Assembly: GCA_910578115.1 (NCBI GenBank)
Contig: CAJTPO010000011.1
Span: 1-64,000 of the forward strand
Source of the DNA: an uncultured Lachnospiraceae bacterium
GTDB taxonomy: Bacteria > Bacillota > Clostridia > Lachnospirales > Lachnospiraceae
DNA: 64,000 nt
Reading direction: 5' to 3'
Both the position numbers and the translations under genes were made by a program. Position 1 is the stretch's first letter, and every line of letters starts with the position of its first letter. Shown piece after piece: positions 50,477-60,084 of the stretch. The notes under the pieces are model-generated. The model saw only the letters and a list, made by a program, of their open reading frames with translations. It was not told the origin of the DNA and searched no databases.

Positions 50477-51985
50477 ATGCAGACTTTTATAAAGATCCAT
50501 CCGAAAGACAAGGTGGCAGTGGCGTTGCAGCCGATGTGTGCACACAGCGTGGTGACGGTGGACGGTGACAGGATCGTGCTGACAGACGAGATCATGCAGG
50601 GCCATAAATTTGCACTGTGCGACATGGAGGAGGGCGAGCAGGTGATCAAGTACGGCGCACCCATAGGAATTGCGAAAGAACGGATCGCGAAAGGATCCTG
50701 GGTGCATACTCATAATATGCGTACCGGATTGGGCGATCTTCTGACCTATACATATGAGCCGTGCGGCACGGAGGGGGTGGAGAGCAGAGGATTCGGTGCA
50801 ACCGGGCCGGCGGCCTCTTTTCAGGGATTCCGTCGTCCGGACGGGAAGGCGGGAGTCCGCAATGAGGTCTGGATCATCCCCACGGTGGGATGCGTTAATT
50901 CTGTGGCGGCGGCCATCGAAAAGAGGGCCCGGGACAGCATCGGAGAAATGGGATCAGTGGAGGCGGTGGCAGCCTTCTCCCATCCGTACGGCTGTTCTCA
51001 GATGGGAGAAGATCAGGAGAACACCAGACGGATTCTTGCCGATCTGGTCCGTCATCCCAATGCGGGCGGCGTGCTGGTGCTGGGGCTGGGCTGTGAGAAC
51101 AGTAACGTGGAAGTGCTCAAGGAGTATATCGGCCCGTACGATTCGGCCAGGGTGAAATTCCTGGTCTGTCAGGAAGTGGAAGAGGAAGTGGAGGCCGGCG
51201 TCAGGCTGGTGCGGGAGCTTGTGCAGTACGCCGGTGGTTTTGTGCGGACAAAGATACCGTGCAGCGAGCTGATCGTGGGCATGAAGTGCGGCGGTTCCGA
51301 CGGACTTTCCGGTATCACGGCCAATCCTGCGGTGGGGGTATTCTCTGACCTGCTGATCGAAGCGGGCGGCACGACCATCCTCACGGAGGTGCCGGAGATG
51401 TTCGGTGCGGAGACTCTTTTGATGAACCGTTGTGAGAACCGGGAATTGTTTGAGAAGACGGTGACAATGATCAATGGTTTTAAGGAGTACTTTATCCGGC
51501 ACGATCAGACGGTCTATGAGAATCCATCCCCGGGCAATAAGATGGGAGGCATATCCACGCTGGAAGATAAGTCGCTGGGATGCACTCAGAAGTCGGGATC
51601 GGCGCCTGTCAGAGGCGTGCTGGCCTATGGGGAGACGGCAGAAGGAAAGGGACTGCATCTGCTCAGCGCTCCGGGCAACGATCTGGTGGCGGCAACGGCG
51701 CTGGCGGCTGCAGGAGCGCAGATTGTCCTGTTTACGACCGGAAGAGGCACGCCCTTTGCCTCCCCGGTGCCGACGGTTAAGATCGCCAGCAATGATTCTC
51801 TTTATCGGCATAAAAAGAACTGGATCGACTTCAACTGCGGAGAGATGGTACAGGGGAAGCCGCTGGAAGTCCTGGGAGGCGAACTTTTTCGGTATGTGCT
51901 GGAGGCTGCCTCCGGCAGGAAAGTGAAGGCGGAGGAAGCGGGATTTCATGATATGGCGATCTTTAAACAGGGTGTGACTTTGTAA
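50477..51985 (+). CDS. uxaA: Altronate dehydratase
   Basis: Dehydrates D-altronate to 2-keto-3-deoxygluconate. The 502 residues have the two-part UxaA layout: a small N-terminal SAF-type domain (MQTFIKIHPKDKVAVALQPM..., about 1-95), then the large catalytic domain, with FQGFRRPDGKAGVRNEVWIIPTVGC and MKCGGSDGLSGITANP. The conserved Cys and His residues expected for iron binding are present. It is the first gene of the plus-strand uxa operon, under the operator at 50406, and is followed by uxaB. Confidence 0.95.
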   Translation: MQTFIKIHPKDKVAVALQPMCAHSVVTVDGDRIVLTDEIMQGHKFALCDMEEGEQVIKYGAPIGIAKERIAKGSWVHTHNMRTGLGDLLTYTYEPCGTEGVESRGFGATGPAASFQGFRRPDGKAGVRNEVWIIPTVGCVNSVAAAIEKRARDSIGEMGSVEAVAAFSHPYGCSQMGEDQENTRRILADLVRHPNAGGVLVLGLGCENSNVEVLKEYIGPYDSARVKFLVCQEVEEEVEAGVRLVRELVQYAGGFVRTKIPCSELIVGMKCGGSDGLSGITANPAVGVFSDLLIEAGGTTILTEVPEMFGAETLLMNRCENRELFEKTVTMINGFKEYFIRHDQTVYENPSPGNKMGGISTLEDKSLGCTQKSGSAPVRGVLAYGETAEGKGLHLLSAPGNDLVAATALAAAGAQIVLFTTGRGTPFASPVPTVKIASNDSLYRHKKNWIDFNCGEMVQGKPLEVLGGELFRYVLEAASGRKVKAEEAGFHDMAIFKQGVTL

Positions 51986-52047
51986 AGACGGAGGATGGCC
52001 GGGCATTTGAACGGCTGTAAGCAGGTGCGGAAAGGAATGGGGACGAA

Positions 52048-53580
52048 GTGAAAAGATTATCTTATAAGACGTTGGAAGAGATGCGGTATGACGGATATTT
52101 GCTGAAGGAGGCGCCGGAGAGAGTGCTGCAGTTCGGGGAGGGGAATTTTCTCCGGGCGTTCGCGGATCATTTTATTGATGTGCTGAACGAGAAGGCGGAT
52201 TTTCGCGGGAAGGTGGTGCTGGTTACGCCGGGTGGCGGCGGTGGCAGGGTGCTTACGGCTGTCAATGAGCAGGAAGGACTCTATACGTTACTGCTGCGGG
52301 GAAACGAGAACGGTGAGAAGGTGCAGACTAAGAGGGTGATTTCCTGTGTCAGCCGCTGCCTGAATCCGTATGGGGAGTATGATGCCTACATGGCCTGTGC
52401 CGAAAATCCCGATCTGCGGTTTCTTATCTCCAATACCACGGAGGCGGGGATCCGGTATGATGCGGACTGCCGTTTCGAGGACAGGCCGGCGGCCAGTTTT
52501 CCGGGGAAACTGACGCAGTTTCTGTATGCAAGGTATGAGCGGTTCGGCCAGGAAAAAGGAAAGGGGTTTGTGATCCTGCCCTGTGAGCTGATTGATGATA
52601 ACGGCGGACAATTGGCAGGATGTGTCATGCAGTATGCGAAGCAGTGGGAGCTGGGGGAGGATTTTTGCAGATGGCTGCGGGAAGAGAACTTCTTCTGCTC
52701 CACGCTGGTGGACCGGATCGTCACCGGCTATCCGGCCAGCGAGGCGGAAGAACTCTGCGGGCAGCTGGGGTACCGGGATGAGATCATGGATGCCGGGGAG
52801 GTGTTCGGATTCTGGGTGATCGAGGGACCGGAGAGCCTGCAGGAGGAGCTGCCTTTCGGACGGGCAGGACTGCCGGTGCTGGTTACAAAAGACCATAAGC
52901 CTTATAAACAGCGCAAAGTGCGTATTTTGAACGGCGCCCATACATCCATGGTTCTGGGAGCTTATCTGGCCGGCAGAAATATTGTCAGGGAATGTATGCA
53001 GGATCCGGTGATCCGGGCATTTATGGAGCAGACGCTCTATGAGGAGATCATTCCCACGCTGACGCTGCCGGAGCAGGAGTTGACGACGTTTGCAAAAGCG
53101 GTGTTCGACCGCTTCAACAATCCGTATATCGATCATGAGCTGTTGGCCATCGCGCTCAATTCCACATCCAAATGGAAGGCCAGGGTGCTGCCTTCTTTTG
53201 CAGGGTATGTGAAGCGCTGCGGTACGCTGCCGGAATGCATCACGGCTTCTTTGGCTTTCCATATCGCCTTCTACAGGGGGAATCGACTGGAGGAAACCGG
53301 ATTGACCGGCAGTCGGGACGGGGAATCGTATGTGATCAGGGACGAAAGATTTATTCTGGAATTCTTCGAGGCGCATAAAGAGGACGATCCGGAAGCGCTC
53401 ACCGCTGCGGTTCTGGCCGAAAGCCGGTTCTGGGGAGAAGATTTGACGGCATATGCGGGACTGGCAGAGAAAGTGGCCGGTGATCTGCGGATGATCGAAG
53501 AAGAAGGTGCTTATGCACTGATGAGACGCTGCACTTTACGGAGAATGACTCTGGTAAATTGGCAGAAAGAGGACAAATAA
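52048..53580 (+). CDS. uxaB: Tagaturonate reductase
   Basis: NADH-dependent reduction of tagaturonate to altronate. The 510-residue polyol-dehydrogenase-family protein has the N-terminal Rossmann region (VLQFGEGNFLRAFADHFIDVLN, then VVLVTPGGGGG), the catalytic Lys segment VLVTKDHKPYKQRKVRILNGAHT and ILPCELIDDNGG. The start is GTG 52048 after AAAGGA. Together UxaC, UxaB and UxaA take galacturonate to ketodeoxygluconate. A kdgK or kdgA gene was not seen. Confidence 0.94.
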   Translation: MKRLSYKTLEEMRYDGYLLKEAPERVLQFGEGNFLRAFADHFIDVLNEKADFRGKVVLVTPGGGGGRVLTAVNEQEGLYTLLLRGNENGEKVQTKRVISCVSRCLNPYGEYDAYMACAENPDLRFLISNTTEAGIRYDADCRFEDRPAASFPGKLTQFLYARYERFGQEKGKGFVILPCELIDDNGGQLAGCVMQYAKQWELGEDFCRWLREENFFCSTLVDRIVTGYPASEAEELCGQLGYRDEIMDAGEVFGFWVIEGPESLQEELPFGRAGLPVLVTKDHKPYKQRKVRILNGAHTSMVLGAYLAGRNIVRECMQDPVIRAFMEQTLYEEIIPTLTLPEQELTTFAKAVFDRFNNPYIDHELLAIALNSTSKWKARVLPSFAGYVKRCGTLPECITASLAFHIAFYRGNRLEETGLTGSRDGESYVIRDERFILEFFEAHKEDDPEALTAAVLAESRFWGEDLTAYAGLAEKVAGDLRMIEEEGAYALMRRCTLRRMTLVNWQKEDK

Positions 53581-53712
53581 GGAACAAAAGGTATAAAGCA
53601 GCAAAATAACAGGCATACTATCTCTGTCTGTAACTGTGCACTTATTGAGCCGTTCGCGGCCTGGGGTGCAGATCGCCTGTAGAAATTCGGAAGAGATGGA
53701 AGGAGATAGGAA

Positions 53713-54729
53713 ATGCTGGGAAAACAGAGTCTTCAGTTTGTAAATAAACCGTACATCATCGGCAGCGGTTCCATCGTGGGGAGTAAGGAGGCGGCCGGCC
53801 CCATGGGAAAGCTGTTTGACAAGGTCGGCTATGACGATAAATTCGGAGCCGATACCTGGGAGGATGCCGAGAGCAGTCTGCAGAAAGAGGCGCTGGAGAT
53901 CGCGCTTGGCAAGGCCGGCCTTAAGAAAAAAGATCTGCAGCTTGTGTTTGCAGGAGATCTGCTGGGGCAGTCCATTGCCAGCAGCTTCGGTCTGTCGGGG
54001 TATCAGCTTCCCCATGTGGGATTGTACGGTGCCTGCTCAACCTGCGGGCTGTCTCTGACCATGGGGAGTATGGCAGTGGCCGGCGGATTTGTGGAGAAGG
54101 CGGCGTGTATTACATCCAGTCATTTCGCCAGTGCGGAGAAGGAATTCCGGTTTCCGTTAGCCTATGGCAACCAGCGGCCGAAGTCAGCCACCTGGACGGT
54201 GACCGGCAGCGGAGCGTTCCTGCTCTCGGCGCAGCCGGGCAGTCAGGTTCGGGCGGTGATTTCGGGCGCCACCGTCGGCAGGATTGTGGATTACGGATTA
54301 AAAGATTCGATGAATATGGGAGCCTGTATGGCTCCTGCCGCCGCGGATACGCTCAGGCAGCATCTGGAGGATTTCGGCAGGCAGCCGGATTACTACGATA
54401 AGATCATCACCGGCGACCTGGGCACGGTGGGGCAGCAGCTTCTTTTCGACCTGCTGGCCGAGGCGCAGATCGATATTACGAAGCAGCATATGGACTGCGG
54501 TATCGAGATTTTCGACAGCGAGAGACAGGATACCAATGCGGGCGGTTCCGGCTGTGGGTGCAGCGCGGTGGTGTTATCGGCTTATATATTGAAGAAACTG
54601 GAGGAAGGTGTCTGGAACCGGGTTCTCTTTATGCCGACGGGGGCGCTTTTAAGTAAGACCAGCTTCAATGAGGGCCAGAGCATTCCGGGGATCGCCCATG
54701 GCGTGGTGTTGGAGCATTATACGGGTTAA
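53713..54729 (+). CDS. spoVAD: Stage V sporulation protein AD
   Basis: Membrane-associated part of the SpoVA channel that loads dipicolinic acid into spores and releases it during germination. The 338-residue protein has the thiolase-like SpoVAD fold, with LGKQSLQFVNKPYIIGSGSIVG at the start, HVGLYGACSTCGLSL and TNAGGSGCGCSA. Length is typical. AGGAGA lies before the ATG. Neither spoVAC nor spoVAE is adjacent. A terminator follows the gene, so it is not co-transcribed with spoVAE. Confidence 0.95.
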   Translation: MLGKQSLQFVNKPYIIGSGSIVGSKEAAGPMGKLFDKVGYDDKFGADTWEDAESSLQKEALEIALGKAGLKKKDLQLVFAGDLLGQSIASSFGLSGYQLPHVGLYGACSTCGLSLTMGSMAVAGGFVEKAACITSSHFASAEKEFRFPLAYGNQRPKSATWTVTGSGAFLLSAQPGSQVRAVISGATVGRIVDYGLKDSMNMGACMAPAAADTLRQHLEDFGRQPDYYDKIITGDLGTVGQQLLFDLLAEAQIDITKQHMDCGIEIFDSERQDTNAGGSGCGCSAVVLSAYILKKLEEGVWNRVLFMPTGALLSKTSFNEGQSIPGIAHGVVLEHYTG

Positions 54730-54742
54730 TGTATTTAGGAAA

Positions 54743-54778
54743 GGGATCGGATCGGCGAAGGATGCGGTCTCTTTTTTT
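54743..54778 (+). terminator. Terminator after spoVAD
   Basis: An 11-bp imperfect stem (two G-T pairs, one mismatch), GGGATCGGATC with GATGCGGTCTC, is followed by seven T. Confidence 0.75.
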
Positions 54779-54925
54779 GCGGGCGTTTTGCTGTCCGGTA
54801 AAAAAAGTATGGTTTCCATGCCGCTGATGGTGATACAATGATATGATACAGGAATGAGACTTAAAACGGCAGTATCGGGGAGGCGAAGGCCGGAAAGCCC
54901 GGGAAAGAAAGGATGCAGAAGAGAT

Positions 54926-56317
54926 ATGGAAGATACGAAGAAAGTTGCGCTGTTTGAAGAAATGCCCGTACCGCGGGCGGTGATGACGCTGGCCATACCG
55001 ACGGTGCTCAGTTCTCTGGTGATGGTAATCTATAATCTGGCGGATACTTATTTTGTAGGGATGCTGAATGATCCGGTGCAGAATGCGGCCGTAACGCTGG
55101 CAGCTCCTGTGCTGCTGGCATTTAACGCGGTAAACAATCTGTTCGGGGTGGGCACCTCCAGTATGATGAGCCGTGCGCTGGGAAGCCGGGATTATGGGCT
55201 GGTGCGGCGAAGTTCGGCGTTTGGATTCTACTGCACGTTGATGGCCGGGGCGCTGTTTTCGGTCTTGTATACGACTTTTCATAATCCCCTTCTGCACCTG
55301 CTGGGAGCGGATGCGGAGACGATGGCAGCTACGGCGCAGTATTTGAAGTGGACGGTATCCCTGGGAGCGGTTCCGGCGATCCTGAATGTGGTCATGGCCT
55401 ATATGGTAAGGGCGGAGGGGGCGTCGCTTCACGCCAGTATCGGAACCATGAGCGGATGTCTGTTGAATATTCTGCTGGACCCTTTCTTTGTATTGCCCAT
55501 GGGACTGGATATGGGGGCTGCCGGGGCCGGGTTTGCGACTATGCTTTCCAATTGTGTGGCTTGTGTCTATTTCTTCCTTTTATTATGGAGGAAAAGAGGA
55601 GATACATACGTGTGTATCCGGCCGTCGATGTTCAGGCCGGACAGGAAGGTGGTGGCGGGGGTATGCGGAGTCGGTATTCCGGCTGCCATTCAGAATCTGC
55701 TGAATGTGACGGGTATGACGGTCTTAAATAATTTTACGGCGTCCTATGGTTCTGATGCTGTGGCGGCAATGGGTATTGTGCAGAAGGTAAATATGGTACC
55801 CATGCAGATCGCCTTCGGCCTGTCTCAGGGGATCATGCCGTTGATCAGCTATAACTATGCCAGCGGGAATGTAAAGCGCATGAAAAAGACGCTGCTTTTT
55901 ACGGTGAGGATCGCGGTTTCCTTTCTGGCGGTGGTGGCGGCCGGTTATTATCTGGGTGCGGGACGGATCACGGCGCTGTTTATGCGCAACGAAGCGATTA
56001 TTGCTTACGGGGAGCGGTTCCTGCGGGGATTCTGTCTGGAACTGCCGTTTATGTGTATGGACTTTATTGCAGTGGGCGTTTTTCAGTCCTGCGGCATGGG
56101 GGAAAAGTCTTTGGTGTTTGCGCTGTTAAGAAAGATCGTGCTGGAGATTCCGGCACTGTATGTGTTGAATTACCTGTTTCCGCTGTACGGACTGCCCTAT
56201 GCGCAGCCTGTTACGGAATGGATCCTGTGCGTGGCGGCGGTGGTGGTGCTTGTGCGGATTTTCAGAAGGATGGAAGAAAAGACGGGGAACAGGGAAGGTA
56301 AGGGCTGCACTTCATGA
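54926..56317 (+). CDS. MATE-family multidrug/toxin efflux transporter
   Basis: A 463-residue transporter with about twelve spans, exporting compounds in exchange for Na+ or H+. The start MEDTKKVALFEEMPVPRAV and first span TLAIPTVLSSLVMVIYNLADTYFVGML are typical of Clostridial MATE proteins, as are FGVGTSSMMSRALG and FGLSQGIMPLISYNYASGN. ATG 54926 is chosen; an ATG at 54854 would add 24 polar residues. The substrate is unknown. It lies between spoVAD and unrelated small genes. Confidence 0.93.
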   Translation: MEDTKKVALFEEMPVPRAVMTLAIPTVLSSLVMVIYNLADTYFVGMLNDPVQNAAVTLAAPVLLAFNAVNNLFGVGTSSMMSRALGSRDYGLVRRSSAFGFYCTLMAGALFSVLYTTFHNPLLHLLGADAETMAATAQYLKWTVSLGAVPAILNVVMAYMVRAEGASLHASIGTMSGCLLNILLDPFFVLPMGLDMGAAGAGFATMLSNCVACVYFFLLLWRKRGDTYVCIRPSMFRPDRKVVAGVCGVGIPAAIQNLLNVTGMTVLNNFTASYGSDAVAAMGIVQKVNMVPMQIAFGLSQGIMPLISYNYASGNVKRMKKTLLFTVRIAVSFLAVVAAGYYLGAGRITALFMRNEAIIAYGERFLRGFCLELPFMCMDFIAVGVFQSCGMGEKSLVFALLRKIVLEIPALYVLNYLFPLYGLPYAQPVTEWILCVAAVVVLVRIFRRMEEKTGNREGKGCTS

Positions 56318-56479
56318 CAGCGGGTGAGCATAAGGCTGATGAAGTGGCAGAATAATACGGAACGGGGTTTATGAAAATAGAAAATTGGTTTATACTGTTA
56401 TAGAGCGAACCTGCACATGTTGGCGGCGGTGGACGACAGCCACGGGGAATTATGGCGGGAAAGGTGTGGTAATCGATAG

Positions 56480-56815
56480 ATGGAAGACGGTAAGGTGATC
56501 ATAAAAGGCGGTGGAAGCAGGAAAATCTCAGAGGAAAGCGTTGTGGTCAGCAGCCAGCCGGCTGCAGCCGCGGAGGAAATGAGCGTGCTGGTATCCGGAG
56601 TGCTTCACCATGAGGGGAAGACATTCGTGCGGGTGTCCTTTATGCGGGGGAAAGACTGGGCGGAAGGGATTGTGCCGGATGGTGTGGTGGAGAAGGCCAA
56701 AGGATTTTCCACGGAGGAGATCGGACAGCTGCAGGCGTATCTGGCGGCGGAGAAAGAGACGATCATCCGACAGGCGAAAGGGATCAATCCGATCAGGAAT
56801 CTGTTTCAGATCTGA
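56480..56815 (+). CDS. Hypothetical protein
   Basis: A 111-residue soluble protein, charged, with a strand-rich middle (EEMSVLVSGVLHHEGKTFVRVSFMRGKDWAEGIVPDGVV) and helical C-terminal half ending NPIRNLFQI. No known motif is seen. Its coding style matches neighbouring genes and its ATG lies about 55 bp before the next gene's likely operon partner. A weak site GGAAAGG lies upstream. Confidence 0.6.
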   Translation: MEDGKVIIKGGGSRKISEESVVVSSQPAAAAEEMSVLVSGVLHHEGKTFVRVSFMRGKDWAEGIVPDGVVEKAKGFSTEEIGQLQAYLAAEKETIIRQAKGINPIRNLFQI

Positions 56816-56870
56816 GGCATGATTTTTGATGGGACATACAAATGATACGAGGGAAAGGAAGGAAAAGAGA

Positions 56871-57902
56871 ATGAAAGTACTATTTATCGGAGGAACCGGG
56901 ACCATCAGCACGGCGATCTCCACCAGGCTTTTGCAGGAAGGGCATGAGTTGTGGCTGATCAACAGGGGGACACGCAACGACGTGCTGCCGCCCGGGGCGA
57001 ACATTATCACGGCGGATATCAATGACGAGGAGACGGTGGCGCAGAAGCTTAAAGGGCATACATTCGATGTGGTGGCAGACTTTATTGCCTTTGTGCCCGG
57101 GCAGCTGGAACGGGATTACAGACTTTTTCGGGATAAGACGCGGCAGTTTATCTATATCAGTTCGGCCTCCGCATACCAGAAGCCGTTGTCTGACTATCGG
57201 ATCGATGAGGGGACGCCGCTGGCGAACCCTTACTGGGAATACTCGCGGAATAAGATCGCGGGTGAGGAGCTTTTGATGAAACTGTATCGCGAGGAGGGAT
57301 TCCCCGTTACCATCGTGCGGCCGAGTCATACCTACAGCGAACGTTCCATGCCGGCGGGAGTTCATGGACCGCAGGGCAGTTATCAGGTGCTCAGGCGGAT
57401 GATGGAAGGGAAGAAGGTGATCATACATGGAGACGGCACTTCGCTCTGGACGCTGACATTTAACACGGATTTTGCCAAAGGCTTTATCGGGTTGATGGGT
57501 AATATCCATGCCATCGGAGAGGCGGTGCAGATCACAGGCGATGAGACGCTTACGTGGAATCAGATCTATGCTGTGATCGCACAGGCGCTGGGAGCAGAGC
57601 TGAAGCCCTGCTATGTATCCAGCGAGTTTATCGCTTCCACAAGTCCGGCCGGGTGGAATCTTCGGGGAGGTATGCTGGGCGATAAGTCCAACAGCGTCGT
57701 CTTTGACAATACGAAGCTGAAACGGCTGGTGCCGGACTTTACGGCGACGGTACGTTTTGACCAGGGGGCCAGGAAGGTCCTGGAGTATATCAGGACGCAT
57801 CCGGAGTGTCAGAAGTTAGATCCGGAATTTGACCGGTGGTGCGACAGGGTCATAGCGGCACAGGAAGAGGCGCTGAAGATCATGAAGGTGTCGGAGGAGT
57901 AG
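56871..57902 (+). CDS. NAD-dependent epimerase/dehydratase-family protein
   Basis: A 343-residue extended short-chain dehydrogenase. The Rossmann motif GGTGTISTAIS is at residues about 7-17. An active-site-like region follows: ISSASAYQKPL then YWEYSRNKIAGEELLM with Tyr-x3-Lys (YSRNK). It resembles UDP-sugar epimerase-like and RNA-binding CSP41-type relatives. The start ATG 56871 follows GGAAGGAAAAGAG; the frame 15 codons upstream is not used. The substrate is unknown, and no sugar-biosynthesis genes are next to it. Confidence 0.85.
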   Translation: MKVLFIGGTGTISTAISTRLLQEGHELWLINRGTRNDVLPPGANIITADINDEETVAQKLKGHTFDVVADFIAFVPGQLERDYRLFRDKTRQFIYISSASAYQKPLSDYRIDEGTPLANPYWEYSRNKIAGEELLMKLYREEGFPVTIVRPSHTYSERSMPAGVHGPQGSYQVLRRMMEGKKVIIHGDGTSLWTLTFNTDFAKGFIGLMGNIHAIGEAVQITGDETLTWNQIYAVIAQALGAELKPCYVSSEFIASTSPAGWNLRGGMLGDKSNSVVFDNTKLKRLVPDFTATVRFDQGARKVLEYIRTHPECQKLDPEFDRWCDRVIAAQEEALKIMKVSEE

Positions 57903-58022
57903 GACGGTTTGAACGGACTGCGGATTTGCATCCGGTGCATGTATGGAGATGCGCGGCCGCAGGAGCGGCAGATCATGTTAAAACGCGGCCGGGGAACGTG
58001 ACAGGAAAGAAGGTGCAGGGCA

Positions 58023-58253
58023 GTGCGGGAGATGGAATTTAAGATGGAGCGTCCCGGATTGTTGAAGGAGGGAGACAGGGTCACCGTGACAGAGGGTGTC
58101 CTGCCAAGCAATTATTATTATACGATTGATCCGTCTCTGGCCATGTCGGGGAATTTTCCGTTCAGGGAGCGAATGCTGGAGCGGGAAGGTGTTGTGACGG
58201 AAGTGATTGAAAATGCCAGAGGGTTCTACGTGCGGGCAAAGTTCGGAGAATAG
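58023..58253 (+). CDS. Small conserved protein of unknown function
   Basis: A 76-residue soluble protein, with GTG start 58023, or ATG 58032 for a slightly shorter form. A central strand region (LLKEGDRVTVTEGVLPSN) and GVVTEVIENARGFYVRAKFGE suggest a small beta-barrel. No family is recognised. It ends 80 bp before the RidA-family gene. Confidence 0.6.
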   Translation: MREMEFKMERPGLLKEGDRVTVTEGVLPSNYYYTIDPSLAMSGNFPFRERMLEREGVVTEVIENARGFYVRAKFGE

Positions 58254-58332
58254 AAGGCTTCCCGGCAGCAGGACGGTGAGACGGAATGAGGAAAGCATGA
58301 AAGAGTGATTACGAGAAAGGAAGGTATATATT

Positions 58333-58713
58333 ATGTTAACTAAGGTATCTACAGACAAGGCGCCGGCGGCGATCGGGCCGTATTCCCAGGGAATCATCGC
58401 AGGAGATTTTCTGTTTGCATCGGGACAGATTCCCATCGATCCGGCAGACGGTGAGATCAAGGGCGGGGATATTACGGAGCAGGCGGAACAGGTCATGAAG
58501 AATGTGGGTGCGATTCTGACAGAAGCAGGCACGAACTATGCAAATGTTGTGAAGACTACGTGCTTTCTGGCGGATATGGCGGATTTCGCGGCTTTCAACG
58601 GGGTATATGAGAAATATTTTACCGAGAAACCGGCCAGAAGCTGTGTGGCTGTGAAGCAGCTGCCGAAGAGCGTGTTGTGCGAAGTGGAAGTGGTGGCTTA
58701 TCTGAAGCAGTAA
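58333..58713 (+). CDS. RidA-family enamine/imine deaminase
   Basis: A 126-residue RidA/YjgF/TdcF protein that hydrolyses reactive enamine and imine intermediates from amino-acid metabolism. Motifs include APAAIGPYSQGIIAGDFLFASGQIP, with the conserved Gly-Pro-Tyr-Ser, and ARSCVAVKQLPKSVLCEVEVVAY, with the conserved Arg and Glu. Length is typical. GAAAGGAAGG precedes the ATG. It forms trimers in known relatives. Confidence 0.95.
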   Translation: MLTKVSTDKAPAAIGPYSQGIIAGDFLFASGQIPIDPADGEIKGGDITEQAEQVMKNVGAILTEAGTNYANVVKTTCFLADMADFAAFNGVYEKYFTEKPARSCVAVKQLPKSVLCEVEVVAYLKQ

Positions 58714-58800
58714 TCAGGGGCTTTGTTAAACAGCTCGGTAATCTGGCGGCTGTACTGGTAATTGGCAGAAGAATGGAATAACAGTAGAGGTTTACATAAC

Positions 58801-59301
58801 ATGGAACATAAAAATATCGTCCTCATTGGTATGCCCGGTGCGGGGAAGAGCACGGTGGGGGTTGTGCTGGCCAAAAAGCTTGGGTTTGCATTTCTGGATT
58901 CCGATCTGGTGATCCAGAGCAGAGAAGGAAAGCTCTTACATGAGATTATTGAGCAGCAGGGTGTGGAGAGGTTCTGGGCTGTGGAGGAGGCAGCCAACCT
59001 TTCCATTGATGCCAGACGCACCGTGATCGCCACAGGAGGCAGTGCTATCTACGGCAGCAGGGCCATGGAACATTTGGGCCGGGACGGCATTATCATTTAT
59101 CTGAAACTGTCCTGCAGGGAGATTGCAGGCAGGCTGGGTGATCTGAATGAGCGGGGTGTGACGTTGCGGGAAGGGCAGACGCTGGAAATGCTTTACGAGG
59201 AGCGGACTCCGCTTTATGAGAAATATGCACACATTACGATAGAATGTGAGAATCTTTCCATACGCGGGATTGTGGAGGAGATTGTCCGCAGAATAAAATG
59301 A
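58801..59301 (+). CDS. aroK: Shikimate kinase
   Basis: Phosphorylates shikimate in aromatic amino-acid synthesis. The 166-residue protein has the P-loop GMPGAGKST at 10-18, FLDSDLVIQ for the substrate Asp pair, ATGGSAIYG for shikimate contact and ERTPLYEKYA with the adenine-contact Arg. ATG 58801 is chosen; a TTG at 58762 would add 13 residues. The ribosome site is weak. No other shikimate gene is nearby. Confidence 0.93.
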   Translation: MEHKNIVLIGMPGAGKSTVGVVLAKKLGFAFLDSDLVIQSREGKLLHEIIEQQGVERFWAVEEAANLSIDARRTVIATGGSAIYGSRAMEHLGRDGIIIYLKLSCREIAGRLGDLNERGVTLREGQTLEMLYEERTPLYEKYAHITIECENLSIRGIVEEIVRRIK

Positions 59302-59483
59302 GATGGCGGCAGGATAAATGGCAGTGCGGAAATCCCTGCAGGATTGTGCCGAAAATCAGTTTCAGACAGTATAGTTTATTTCGGAATTGCAGAAAATAAT
59401 CATGATTTGCAGCAGTGCGGATGAAGAAGGAAATGCTGCGATCATCCAGATCTGCAGATAGAAAAGAAAGGTGTGGTATCGGT

Positions 59484-59843
59484 ATGATGGATTATTTGAA
59501 TGCATTCTGGGTAGGCGGCCTGATCTGTGCGCTGGTGCAGATCCTGCTGGAAAAGACGAAGATGCTGCCGGGGCGTGTGATGGTGCTGCTTGTGTGTCTG
59601 GGCGCGGTGATCAGCTTCTTTGGCTGGTATGAACCCCTTATGGAATACGCGGGCGCCGGTGTGAGTGTGCCGCTGCTTGGCTATGGCAATATTCTGATGA
59701 AAGGCGTCAAGGAGGCGGTGGCCGAGAAAGGCTTTATCGGTCTGTTTCAGGGCGGCTTCAAGACCGGCGCAGTGGGATGCTGTGCGGCGCTGGTGTTTGG
59801 GTATCTGGCCAGTCTGGTGTTTAAGCCGAAGATGAAGGGGTGA
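59484..59843 (+). CDS. spoVAE: Stage V sporulation protein AE
   Basis: A 119-residue membrane protein of the SpoVA channel with four hydrophobic spans. The start MMDYLNAFWVGGLICALVQILL, the middle GYGNILMKGVKEAVAEKGFIGLFQGG and the end AALVFGYLASLVFKPKMKG match SpoVAE. ATG 59484 follows AAAGG; an upstream ATG at 59415 would add 23 polar residues. It is 4.8 kb from spoVAD, with six other genes in between, which is unlike the usual contiguous spoVA operon. Confidence 0.93.
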   Translation: MMDYLNAFWVGGLICALVQILLEKTKMLPGRVMVLLVCLGAVISFFGWYEPLMEYAGAGVSVPLLGYGNILMKGVKEAVAEKGFIGLFQGGFKTGAVGCCAALVFGYLASLVFKPKMKG

Positions 59844-59912
59844 GATGCCGGGATGTTTTAATGTGCAGCCGACCGGCTGGCGGCATGGGAGCGGTATTTC
59901 TAATTGACTACA

Positions 59913-59953
59913 AAAAGCAGTGCTTTACTTTACCAGAGTGAGGCGCTGCTTTT
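59913..59953 (+). terminator. Terminator after spoVAE
   Basis: AAAAGCAGTGC (59913-59923) pairs with GCGCTGCTTTT (59943-59953), with one G-T pair, then a short T-rich stretch. Confidence 0.7.
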
Positions 59954-60084
59954 GCGTTATATTTTCAGTGTGTTGGACAGAAATTTAAGGATTTTTTAAT
60001 AATTCCTGTTGTATACTCTCCACAGACTTAAAAGAAGGCGGCCAGAGCGCAGCCTTTCCGAACAAGATGAGGAGGATTCCTGCT

